Assembly: GCF_020217005.1 (NCBI RefSeq)
Contig: NZ_JAIWOI010000247.1
Location: 1 to 10,000, forward strand
DNA length: 10,000 nt
Reading direction: 5' to 3'
Source of the DNA: Rheinheimera sp.
Lineage (GTDB): Bacteria > Pseudomonadota > Gammaproteobacteria > Enterobacterales > Alteromonadaceae
The notes below the pieces were generated by a model. The model did no database searches, was not told the origin of the DNA, and saw nothing but the letters and a program-made list of their open reading frames with translations. Below, piece after piece: positions 1 to 6,393 of the stretch. Made by a program: the position numbers and the translations under genes. Position 1 is the stretch's first letter. Every line of letters starts with the position of its first letter.

Positions 1-606
1 CAGCGAACTCTGAAATGCCGCCAGCGCTGTTGCTACCTGACTTAGCTGTAGCTCTGTACTTTGAGGAAAAGCCTGACGGAACAAGTCCGGATACAAGGCA
101 CTGCTGGTTAAATCTGCCAGCACCTGCTCTGCGGTATTAGCCATTTCATGGGGCGCAAACAGCGGGATCAGTGCCTGCTGTTCCAGCGAATCAGCACGGG
201 CATCCCAGAATAGCTTTTTCAAAAAGCCGACATTCCACAACCCCGGAGCGCTACGCGTGCCTATGTCGCCGTTACTGCCTGTACTGACAGCTTTACCATC
301 GCTAAAGCCATGAGCAGGCTGATGACAACTGGCACAAGCTTGCTTATGATTGGCCGACAGTAGCGGGTCGAAAAACAGATAACGACCTAAATCAATCTGC
401 TCCGGGCTAAAGCCATCTCTGGCCTTGGGCAAGGCCGTTTTCGTACCGCCAATGCCTTTCTCATGCAGCGAGTCGTACTGATCATATCGGGTCACTAACT
501 TGCACTGATTCTGTGCGGTAAGCTCAAAACTGGGCGGACATTGAGTACTCAGGCTAATCAGGCTGCTGTTGAGCACTAAAGCTGCTGTGAAACTGAGCAT
601 CATCAT
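1..606 (-). CDS. MauG/cytochrome-c-peroxidase-family diheme protein (partial, C-terminus off window)
   Basis: The N-terminal 202 residues are visible and the frame is open to the window edge. A heme c site, CASCH, lies at residues 91-95. It is embedded in family hallmarks: an LGRYLFFDP block just before it, HGFSDGK just after it, and a later FWDARADSLEQQA block with PHEM. This is the N-terminal half of the bacterial diheme cytochrome c peroxidase/MauG family; the second heme site should lie beyond the edge. Family members act in the periplasm, either reducing peroxide or oxidising a partner protein. The N-terminus is hydrophobic, ending near residue 22, but has no basic residue, so it is a weak signal peptide. 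Three consecutive ATG codons open the gene. The first overlaps the upstream cytochrome's TGA (ATGA); the GGGG at 609-612 is better spaced for the second or third. Coupling to the cytochrome gene suggests that protein is its electron partner. Peroxidase versus MauG-like activity cannot be decided here. Confidence 0.88.
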   Translation of the reverse strand, partial: MMMLSFTAALVLNSSLISLSTQCPPSFELTAQNQCKLVTRYDQYDSLHEKGIGGTKTALPKARDGFSPEQIDLGRYLFFDPLLSANHKQACASCHQPAHGFSDGKAVSTGSNGDIGTRSAPGLWNVGFLKKLFWDARADSLEQQALIPLFAPHEMANTAEQVLADLTSSALYPDLFRQAFPQSTELQLSQVATALAAFQSSL

Positions 607-1223
607 AACCCCGTCATCAGATAAGCCACTACAGCCTGCTTATCCGCTTCAGATAAAGTGCGGCTCATCATCGCCATTTGCCGGCCGGGTTTATCAGCGC
701 TATTACTGCCACGCACCCCTGTTTGAAAATGCTGCAGTTGTAATAACAGATAGTCCTGACTGAGTATGGTTAAAGCCGGGGCTTTTAACTCCAGATTGCC
801 TTGCGCTTTATTGCCATGACAAGCGCCGCAGGAGCCGATGTAAACTCTCCTGCCCTTGTCCAGCAGTGCCGGTTCCTGCTGTTCAGCCTTTAATTCCACC
901 TTGGGCCTGTCAGCGGCTAAAGCGCTGAAATAGCGTGATAATGCCTCTACCTCTGCGGCGGTTAGCTGTTTAGCTACTGCTGCCATCACCTGCCCTGTGC
1001 TGTCTTCTGCTGACGAGCCTCTTTCTCCACTTTGAAACTGCAGCAGTTGTTTTTTCAGATAAGGTTGTTGTTGTCCTGCCAAAGCAGGAGCTTTAGTCGC
1101 CTGTTGATTTTCTGCAGCATGACAGGCGTTACAACTAGCGGCTTTATCTGTGAGTTCTGCCGCAAGGGATGAGCTATACAACAGTAGGATTGAGGTTAGC
1201 AGCAGAGTTAATTTCCACGTCAT
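603..1223 (-). CDS. Periplasmic diheme cytochrome c (c4-like)
   Basis: The protein has 206 residues. It starts with a classic signal peptide (MTWK, then a hydrophobic stretch, likely cut after LAA near residue 22). There are two heme c attachment sites, CNACH at 31-35 and CGACH at 132-136. The two halves are an internal duplication: each has CxxCH, then an APAL motif, then a QFQSGERGS or HFQTGVRGS motif, then a methionine region (M80; M183/M185/M186) that can supply the distal heme ligand. This is the cytochrome c4/c553 layout, a soluble or membrane-associated periplasmic electron carrier of about 20 kDa. It is the first gene of a minus-strand pair and its stop overlaps the start of the peroxidase-family gene. 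It therefore probably donates electrons to, or accepts them from, that enzyme. No strong Shine-Dalgarno precedes the ATG (only GGTG), and no alternative in-frame start is visible upstream. Confidence 0.93.
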   Translation of the reverse strand: MTWKLTLLLTSILLLYSSSLAAELTDKAASCNACHAAENQQATKAPALAGQQQPYLKKQLLQFQSGERGSSAEDSTGQVMAAVAKQLTAAEVEALSRYFSALAADRPKVELKAEQQEPALLDKGRRVYIGSCGACHGNKAQGNLELKAPALTILSQDYLLLQLQHFQTGVRGSNSADKPGRQMAMMSRTLSEADKQAVVAYLMTGL

Positions 1224-1287
1224 AGCAGCACCATTTTTTTATTAGTCCGGATGGTTTTTGTTGCCTTAAGAGTGCGTTTTCACTGCC

Positions 1288-1316
1288 TTGGGTTCAAACC
1301 TAAAAGTGTACAAAAT
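1288..1316 (+). promoter_or_regulatory. Candidate sigma-70 promoter for the TonB receptor
   Basis: TTGGGT at 1288-1293 and CAAAAT at 1311-1316 are separated by 17 bases. Matches to consensus are 3 of 6 and 4 of 6, so this is only a candidate. It would give a leader of roughly 135-140 bases before the ATG at 1462. A weaker alternative -10 is TACTAT at 1351-1356. Confidence 0.3.
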
Positions 1317-1324
1317 TGTCCAGT
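1305..1324. promoter_or_regulatory. Imperfect palindrome, possible operator
   Basis: The 20 bases consist of AGTGTACAA, a central AA, then TTGTCCAGT. Seven of nine positions pair between the arms, and the inner ACAA/TTGT is perfect. It overlaps the candidate -10 of the receptor promoter, where a dimeric repressor would act. It does not resemble a Fur box. No regulator gene of matching type is next to it, apart from the OmpR-type regulator downstream, which usually binds direct repeats. Confidence 0.3.
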
Positions 1325-1394
1325 TCGCTTTATTTAGTGCAAAGCGCAGTTACTATCGAATGCAGCGAGATCCGTCTTTGAGCTGCGGTTGTTG

Positions 1395-1408
1395 TGTCTG
1401 CAGAGACA
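1395..1408 (+). other. Small hairpin in the receptor mRNA leader
   Basis: TGTCT (1395-1399), a four-base GCAG loop and AGACA (1404-1408) form a 5-bp stem. The leader then becomes A-rich (1435-1449) just before the Shine-Dalgarno. There is no U-tract behind the stem, so it is not an intrinsic terminator. It could be chance. Confidence 0.2.
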
Positions 1409-1461
1409 TCAGAGTCCGATCCCGACCACTCAGAAAAAAAACAAAAAACAGGGAGACAGTC

Positions 1462-3999
1462 ATGTCGCAACAGCGCACTAAATCTACAGTCAGACTAAAA
1501 CCACTGGCCTGCTTTATTGCTATAGCACTCAATGGATACAGCACAGGTCTGCAAGCAGAACAAGCTGAAAACGGGGCAGAAAACACCGAACCAGCCATAG
1601 AAACCATTACAGTTACAGCACAAAAACGTGTGCAGAATCTGATGGAGGTGCCAGTCGCCATTGACAGCATTTCGGCCACAGATTTAAAAGAAACCAATTC
1701 AGTACTGCTCGGAGATATAGCCGACTACACGCCTGGATTTAAATTTAGTAAAGATGCTGTGGTACAGGCGACTGCTACAATGCGGGGGATCTCGAGTAGT
1801 AACATCAGCACAGGGGGCGACCCTTCGGTAGCTATTTTCTTTGACGACTTTTACCTGCCACGTGCCGCCCAAAGTGTGATGTTTTCCGATATGCAACGCA
1901 TAGAAATCCTCAAAGGCCCACAGGGTACTTTGTTCGGTAAAAACGCCGCTGCCGGTGTGGTCAATCTTATTCCAAATGCACCAGAGCAGAATGACGAAGC
2001 ATTTATTAAAGCCACGCTGGGGGATTATTCGCTGCAACGATACGAGGCGATGGCAAATAAAGCGCTAAGCGATTCATTTGCCGTGCGGCTGAATCTGATG
2101 AGTAATAAGCGCGACTCTTACATCAACAATATCTATCCTGACTATCAGGGCGAAGAGCTGGGCAACACCAATCACCAGGCGGCGCGACTCGCCGCCTTAT
2201 GGCAGGTTGATGCAAATACCAAAGTGCAATTCAGCTACGATTGGGATGACCTGGATCAGGGCTATTCACCTGCTATAGGCCTGAGCCCTTATGCCTACAG
2301 CATGAACCCATTGGACAGAACCATAGAAAATGATGTGATAGACGGCCATGAACGCCGTGACATGGGCGCATTTTCTCTGAAAATCATGCACGATTTTAAT
2401 GACCAATGGTCGGGCAAACTGATCAGCAGCAAAAGGCAATGGGAAGTATCAGGCCGGGATGACTCAGACGGTACAGCTGATAAAACCCGTTATCTGGATA
2501 CTATCAATTTTGAAGACTCGGATATTTTCTACAACGAGTTACAACTGAACTACCATCAGGACCAGCTAAGCTATGTTGGCGGTATTACCTACAGTAAAGA
2601 AAAGGTTTATCAGAAAACCAGTCTGAACATTATGTCGGATACGGTAGCGCGACTGACGACTGCTAATTTAAATGGTACGCTGATTTCAGCCTTAACGGAG
2701 GCTGGTGTGCCGGAAGAGATGATCAGTGGTATGGGTTTACCAGCCGATCACATCTGGAATTCACAAAACTGGGCCAGTATTTTAAGTGTGATGGCGATGG
2801 TCGACCCCAGTGTAGGTGCTTTGCTGGAACAATTAGGCGCAGCGCCTTTTAGCCCTGAACTGGTGGGTGCCATAGAAGCCACAGGTGATTTAACTTATGA
2901 CCTGATTGGTGCAGGCCTTGGTATCAATGAAATTTTTGGTCCTTCAGTGGCAGGTAAACTCTGGAGCGAAGACATTATCAACACTGGTGATTTCACCTCC
3001 TATGGTCTGTACTCTGATCTGGATTATCAGTTGAATGAGCACTGGGGTTTTACCGCAGGTTTACGTTATAGCAGGGATGAAAAAGATTTCAGCTGGGAGA
3101 TTAAAGAGCGATCTTTTGGTCAGCCTATGCCTGGTTTAACTGACTTTTTATTTCCACTGATGCCACGCCTCGACGCCAACAAAAGCTGGAGTAAAGTCAC
3201 AGGCCGTGCCGTCACCCGTTATCAGATCAACGACAACAATATGGTCTATTTATCTTATTCCACAGGTTATAAATCCGGTGGTTATGACTCTTTGGATCCA
3301 GGTTCTTCTATCCGGCCTTTTGCTCCTGAAGAAGTGAAAAACCTCGAACTGGGCTACAAAGCCGATTTATGGGATCAGCTACGCTTACAACTGGTGGGCT
3401 TTGATATGGATCTGACCAACCGCCAGCGATCAGTCAGCAGCAAGAGCCCGGATTCAGGTGTTGCTATCCCTTTAGTCATCAATGGTGATCAGGATATTCG
3501 CGGTATGGAGATGGTACTGGACTGGCAAGCAACCAAACAGCTGAAGCTGGGTCTGGTGACTGAATATCGTAAAACCGATTCGAAATGGCAAGAGTTTTAC
3601 AATGCAGATGGCGAACTGGTCACAGATGTAGATAAAACATCAGCAGCAGATTCTTATACACTGACTGCAGACTGGACCGCAGCTCAGCAATGGGCAGGTG
3701 GTTACTGGAAACTACATCTGGATTACGTCTATGAAGAAAATACCAGAGCGGACGACCCGGATTTACTGGAGATAGCCAAATCTATTCCTGTCTATTTTGC
3801 AGATACCAAAAACATCAATGCCCGCTTAAGCTGGAGCAGTAATGATGATCAGTGGGAACTGGCTCTCTGGGGGAAAAACCTGGCTGACCATGAAACCACC
3901 GGAACTATAGGAGGTTTTGCGGCAGACACGCTGGGTACACCTATCACCTCCCTAAATGCACCACGCACTTATGGTGTGGAAGTGAAATATCAGTTCTGA
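1462..3999 (+). CDS. TonB-dependent outer-membrane receptor, substrate unknown
   Basis: The protein has 845 residues when started at the ATG at 1462, which follows AGGGAGA (1450-1456) by 5 bases. The resulting N-terminus (basic MSQQRTKSTVRLK, hydrophobic core, GLQA cut near residue 32) is a proper signal peptide. A TonB box ETITVTA lies at 47-53. The plug domain (about 60-170) includes EVPVAI, the RIEILKGPQGTLFGKN block and GVVNL. The beta-barrel follows and ends in aromatic VKYQF, as outer-membrane proteins do. Such receptors import scarce ligands using TonB-ExbBD energy. The plug type (VTAQKR, NLMEVPVAI) is the broad CirA-like/OMR class common in Alteromonadales and sphingomonads, and it does not identify the ligand. 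Residues about 393-508 are an unusually hydrophobic insert with little aromatic barrel pattern, probably an extracellular loop. The gene diverges from a cytochrome/peroxidase pair, hinting that cargo uptake and periplasmic redox chemistry are linked. No Fur box is seen upstream, so iron control is not supported. Confidence 0.93.
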   Translation: MSQQRTKSTVRLKPLACFIAIALNGYSTGLQAEQAENGAENTEPAIETITVTAQKRVQNLMEVPVAIDSISATDLKETNSVLLGDIADYTPGFKFSKDAVVQATATMRGISSSNISTGGDPSVAIFFDDFYLPRAAQSVMFSDMQRIEILKGPQGTLFGKNAAAGVVNLIPNAPEQNDEAFIKATLGDYSLQRYEAMANKALSDSFAVRLNLMSNKRDSYINNIYPDYQGEELGNTNHQAARLAALWQVDANTKVQFSYDWDDLDQGYSPAIGLSPYAYSMNPLDRTIENDVIDGHERRDMGAFSLKIMHDFNDQWSGKLISSKRQWEVSGRDDSDGTADKTRYLDTINFEDSDIFYNELQLNYHQDQLSYVGGITYSKEKVYQKTSLNIMSDTVARLTTANLNGTLISALTEAGVPEEMISGMGLPADHIWNSQNWASILSVMAMVDPSVGALLEQLGAAPFSPELVGAIEATGDLTYDLIGAGLGINEIFGPSVAGKLWSEDIINTGDFTSYGLYSDLDYQLNEHWGFTAGLRYSRDEKDFSWEIKERSFGQPMPGLTDFLFPLMPRLDANKSWSKVTGRAVTRYQINDNNMVYLSYSTGYKSGGYDSLDPGSSIRPFAPEEVKNLELGYKADLWDQLRLQLVGFDMDLTNRQRSVSSKSPDSGVAIPLVINGDQDIRGMEMVLDWQATKQLKLGLVTEYRKTDSKWQEFYNADGELVTDVDKTSAADSYTLTADWTAAQQWAGGYWKLHLDYVYEENTRADDPDLLEIAKSIPVYFADTKNINARLSWSSNDDQWELALWGKNLADHETTGTIGGFAADTLGTPITSLNAPRTYGVEVKYQF

Positions 4000-4005
4000 C
4001 CTGGA

Positions 4006-4032
4006 GGGGCCTTGTTTTTTTAGCCAGGCCCC
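4006..4032 (+). terminator. GC-rich stem-loop after the receptor gene, possible terminator
   Basis: GGGGCCT at 4006-4012 pairs perfectly with AGGCCCC at 4026-4032. The 13-base loop contains seven consecutive T. The stem starts seven bases after the receptor stop codon, the usual place for a terminator. No U-tract follows the stem (GCTTTACC), so it is not a textbook intrinsic terminator. It may instead protect the 3' end. Confidence 0.45.
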
Positions 4033-4109
4033 GCTTTACCAAACCTGCTTTTCACTGCACTATCAGTCAATAATTTCAGAGAAAAAACCACCAGACAGAT
4101 GCAGGATTA
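4033..4109 (+). promoter_or_regulatory. Probable promoter region of the DUF3019/two-component operon
   Basis: This short gap lies between the receptor's stem-loop and the next gene. Candidate elements are TTTACC (4035-4040) with CACTAT (4058-4063) at a 17-base gap, and a lone AATAAT (4069-4074, 5 of 6 to the -10 consensus) without a good -35. No clear direct repeats for an OmpR-type regulator are visible. Confidence 0.3.
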
Positions 4110-4487
4110 ATGATGGCTCTTCGTACTTTAGCTTTGCTTTTATTACTCCGGAGTTTTATCTCTGTGGCTGCTGCAGCTGATTTTAGCCTGCAGCCCAGAC
4201 TCTGCCTGCATCATGCCCACGAAGCCTGCGTACTGAAATTAAAGGTCAGTTGGCAACAAGACAGTAAAGCCTGCTTATATAAAAAAGCGGATCCGTCACC
4301 TTTACTCTGCGCTTCCAGTATCAACCAACATTTGCAGCTGGAACTGACAGAACATACCAGCTTTGAACTGCGAAACCTAACTACAGGCGAGTTATTAGCT
4401 GAACGTCAGATCAAGGTGCTGCAAGTGGATTTGAACGCAAGCGATCAACTATTAAAACGCAGCCGCAATAGTTGGGGGAATCCCTGA
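4110..4487 (+). CDS. Small secreted four-cysteine protein, DUF3019-like
   Basis: The product has 125 residues. An N-terminal signal peptide (MMALRTLALLLLLRSFISVAA, cut near residue 22-23) is followed by about 100 mature residues. The opening LQPRLCL, an alternating beta-like middle with LKVSW, and a basic C-terminal end KRSRNSWG recall the DUF3019 family of Shewanella and relatives. I recognise this from memory of its pattern and context, not from a search. Cysteines at 32, 40, 55 and 67 could form two disulfides in the periplasm. The function is unknown. It heads an operon: its TGA shares one base with the response-regulator ATG, so it is made together with the sensor system. An accessory role for the kinase's periplasmic sensor is inferred. 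Two adjacent ATGs are possible; AGGA at 4103-4106 sits 3 bases before the first and 6 before the second (4113), so the second may be the true start. Confidence 0.82.
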   Translation: MMALRTLALLLLLRSFISVAAAADFSLQPRLCLHHAHEACVLKLKVSWQQDSKACLYKKADPSPLLCASSINQHLQLELTEHTSFELRNLTTGELLAERQIKVLQVDLNASDQLLKRSRNSWGNP

Positions 4488-5185
4488 TGCAGCAAATATT
4501 GTTGATCGAAGACGACCTGGAATTATCCAGGCTGGTAGTGGATTTTTTGCAGTCTGAAGGTTATCAGGTCAGTAGTTGTGGTAACGCGCTCAAAGCCAAA
4601 AAGCTGATCCTGGCACAAGGTTTTGATTTAATAGTTTGTGATGTGATGTTGCCAGGCAGTAGTGGTTTTGATTTGGTCAAACAAATCCGTCAGCAATTTA
4701 AAGGGCCTATTTTGTTTATGACGGCGCAAACTTCTGTGGCCTCTGTACTGCAGGGGCTGGAACTGGGCGCTCAGGATTATCTGCTTAAGCCGCTGGATCC
4801 GCGTATTTTATTGGCCAAAATCCGTATCTTTTTGCCACCTGAGCACGCAAGTGCCGAACCACAACCTGTGCTAAAGCAACACAACTTAACAGTAGACAGA
4901 GTGTCAGGCCATGTGGTGCTGGCAGGTCAGGATATTTGCCTGACCAACGCCGAGTTACAATTGCTGCTGACTTTACTGGATAACTATGGCATAGCCGTCA
5001 GCCGTGAACGTTTATTCCGGGAGCAACTGACCCGCGAATATGATGGTACGGACAGAACCATGGACGGCCGGGCCTCAAGACTAAGACGAAAATTGCAGGT
5101 TGTGGATGATCGCTGGAATGTGCAGGTGGTCTGGGGTCAGGGTTATCGTATCAGTTACGCTGAAGCTGTGGAGCCACAGCCATGA
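4487..5185 (+). CDS. OmpR/PhoB-family response regulator
   Basis: The protein has 232 residues. The receiver domain (1-115) has the acidic pair D9/D10, phosphoacceptor D52 in the DVMLPG motif, switch T79 and K101 in the KPLDP motif. All the residues needed for phosphorylation are present. A winged-helix DNA-binding domain (about 132-228) follows, with LTNAELQLL, DGRASRLRRKL as recognition-helix region, and the wing VWGQGYRI. The start chosen is the ATG at 4487, within TGATG and 6 bases after GGGGGAA (4474-4480); a TTG at 4472 in frame is rejected. It is phosphorylated by the kinase encoded immediately downstream (ATGA overlap). Targets are unknown; autoregulation and control of the adjacent secreted protein or receptor gene are plausible guesses. 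Confidence 0.95.
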   Translation: MQQILLIEDDLELSRLVVDFLQSEGYQVSSCGNALKAKKLILAQGFDLIVCDVMLPGSSGFDLVKQIRQQFKGPILFMTAQTSVASVLQGLELGAQDYLLKPLDPRILLAKIRIFLPPEHASAEPQPVLKQHNLTVDRVSGHVVLAGQDICLTNAELQLLLTLLDNYGIAVSRERLFREQLTREYDGTDRTMDGRASRLRRKLQVVDDRWNVQVVWGQGYRISYAEAVEPQP

Positions 5186-6393
5186 GTTATACCCTGCTAC
5201 GCTTTTACCTTGGCATAGTGTTAGTAGTTTTACTGCTGTTTTTCAGCCTGAATCAGCTTTATAGCTGGGTTTATCAACGCGATGATCTCGCGGATGCTGC
5301 TCAAACCATGCTGCAGCATGTGCACCAGTACAGCCAGCAAGACAAGCTCAATTGCCGTGTCTCGGAAACAGAAGACTGTACCAATAGTTTATTTGTCACT
5401 TATCCGGCTGGTATGTGGCAGCCTCAGCCCAACTTCATCTATGCAGTTGAAGTAATGCGCGACAGCCAGGGCAACGCCTCTATGTGCAGCGAAATGCCTG
5501 AAGGTGAATTGCTCTGTTTAAGCCAGCTAAATTTACCCGACGGTACCGACTTCAGCATCGATTTGGCCCATGTGTTTATCCTGCTGCTACTTCTGTGTTT
5601 ATTCTGGCTGAGCCGCAACCTGTTCCGAGACGTAGAAACCTTAAGAATGAACGCTTTACAGGAAATCAAACTAGGGCATCTGCCCGCTTTTCAGCTCAGT
5701 CCAAAATCTTACCTGCAGCCTTTAGCTCAGTCGTTAACCCGGATGAATCAAACCATAGCGGACTTAAATTCACTGCAAAGAGAAATGGCCGATACCGTTT
5801 GCCATGACATTAAAACTCCGCTGGCGCGGATGCGTTTTATTATGCTCAGTCTGGAGTCAAATATCAGCCAAGCTCAGTATGCTCAAGTCTGTCGCAACCT
5901 GCAGGAAATAGAGGACAATGTGTACGATTATCTGCGGTTGGCGCAACAGGATTTCCGCTCCGACCTGCAGTTGAGTCAGGTGGCGCTGTCACAGTTACTG
6001 CAACAGCTGATCGATAAATTTTCTGCCAATACAGAACATCAAATAGAGCTGATTGCCGGACCAGTCGTCAGTATTCAGGCCGATGAAAAACTACTGCAAC
6101 GGGCTTTATCCAATTTATTAAGCAATGCGTTGCGGTATTGTCATACCAAAGTCTGGATTGAACTAAGACTGCAGGACACGGATTGCCTGATCGACATTTG
6201 CGACGATGGCGCCGGTTGGCACAGTAATCAGCAACCCAGTCCTGATGGCTTATCTCATCATGGTATAGGCCTGGCCATAGTATCCAGGGTAGCCCATCAG
6301 CATGGCGGTGTGTTTTTGCGCATCAGCAGGCCAGAAGGTGGCGCTGTGGCACGATTGCAGTTGCCTGTAGGTTCAGCCACTGCTGATGCTTAA
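5182..6393 (+). CDS. Sensor histidine kinase, two TM segments, four-cysteine periplasmic sensor
   Basis: The protein has 403 residues. TM1 spans about 7-28 and TM2 about 128-146, enclosing a sensor of about 100 residues with cysteines at 58, 66, 102 and 112. A HAMP-like linker follows (about 147-195). The dimerisation domain has the H-box VCHDIKTPLARMRF with phosphorylatable H208. The ATPase domain has the N-box (N311, N315 in ALSNLLSNALRY), the G1 box DDGAG (341-345) and the G2 box HHGIGLAI (359-366). All catalytic motifs are intact, so it should autophosphorylate and serve the regulator encoded just upstream. The ATG overlaps that gene's TGA and GGAG lies 8 bases before it. The sensor resembles no domain I can name. 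Its four cysteines match the count in the secreted protein at the head of the operon, which suggests redox- or metal-linked sensing, but this is inference. The stop codon overlaps the stop of the convergent PepSY gene. Confidence 0.94.
   Translation: MSYTLLRFYLGIVLVVLLLFFSLNQLYSWVYQRDDLADAAQTMLQHVHQYSQQDKLNCRVSETEDCTNSLFVTYPAGMWQPQPNFIYAVEVMRDSQGNASMCSEMPEGELLCLSQLNLPDGTDFSIDLAHVFILLLLLCLFWLSRNLFRDVETLRMNALQEIKLGHLPAFQLSPKSYLQPLAQSLTRMNQTIADLNSLQREMADTVCHDIKTPLARMRFIMLSLESNISQAQYAQVCRNLQEIEDNVYDYLRLAQQDFRSDLQLSQVALSQLLQQLIDKFSANTEHQIELIAGPVVSIQADEKLLQRALSNLLSNALRYCHTKVWIELRLQDTDCLIDICDDGAGWHSNQQPSPDGLSHHGIGLAIVSRVAHQHGGVFLRISRPEGGAVARLQLPVGSATADA
6390..6393. other. Tail-to-tail overlap of two stop codons (TTAA)
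   Basis: The palindromic TTAA gives TAA to the kinase gene on the plus strand (6391-6393) and TAA to the PepSY gene on the minus strand (6392-6390). Two operons therefore converge with no spacer. Any terminator must lie inside the opposing coding sequence. I saw no obvious bidirectional stem-loop here. Confidence 0.9.

Larger units (their letters stand above)
1224..1461. promoter_or_regulatory. Divergent intergenic region between cytochrome pair and TonB receptor
   Basis: These 238 bases must hold the promoters for both the leftward cytochrome/peroxidase pair and the rightward receptor. A frame on the plus strand stays open from 1288, but it lacks a ribosome site and its residues look unlike a signal peptide, so I treat the stretch as non-coding. 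A candidate rightward promoter is TTGGGT (1288-1293), a 17-base gap, then CAAAAT (1311-1316). The leftward promoter is not obvious. The region also holds an imperfect palindrome and a leader hairpin, listed separately. Confidence 0.6.

Noticed and set aside
569..763. Plus-strand open frame across the cytochrome/peroxidase junction
   Set aside because: It runs antisense to two genes with clear heme motifs and has no protein-like features.
1288..1461. In-frame upstream extension of the first TonB receptor by 58 codons
   Set aside because: It would start at TTG without a ribosome site and bury the signal peptide. The ATG at 1462 has AGGGAGA at good spacing and gives a normal N-terminus.
1224..1461. 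Fur box in the divergent region
   Set aside because: No stretch matches the GAATGATTC-type core; the palindrome there has an ACAA/TTGT core instead.
1353..2037. Two minus-strand open frames inside the first receptor gene
   Set aside because: They are antisense to a well-supported coding region, have no family features and no ribosome sites worth noting.
4472..4486. TTG start for the response regulator
   Set aside because: The TTG is next to the GGGGGA that serves the ATG at 4487. Starting at 4487 gives the usual short N-terminus of OmpR regulators (QQILLIEDD).
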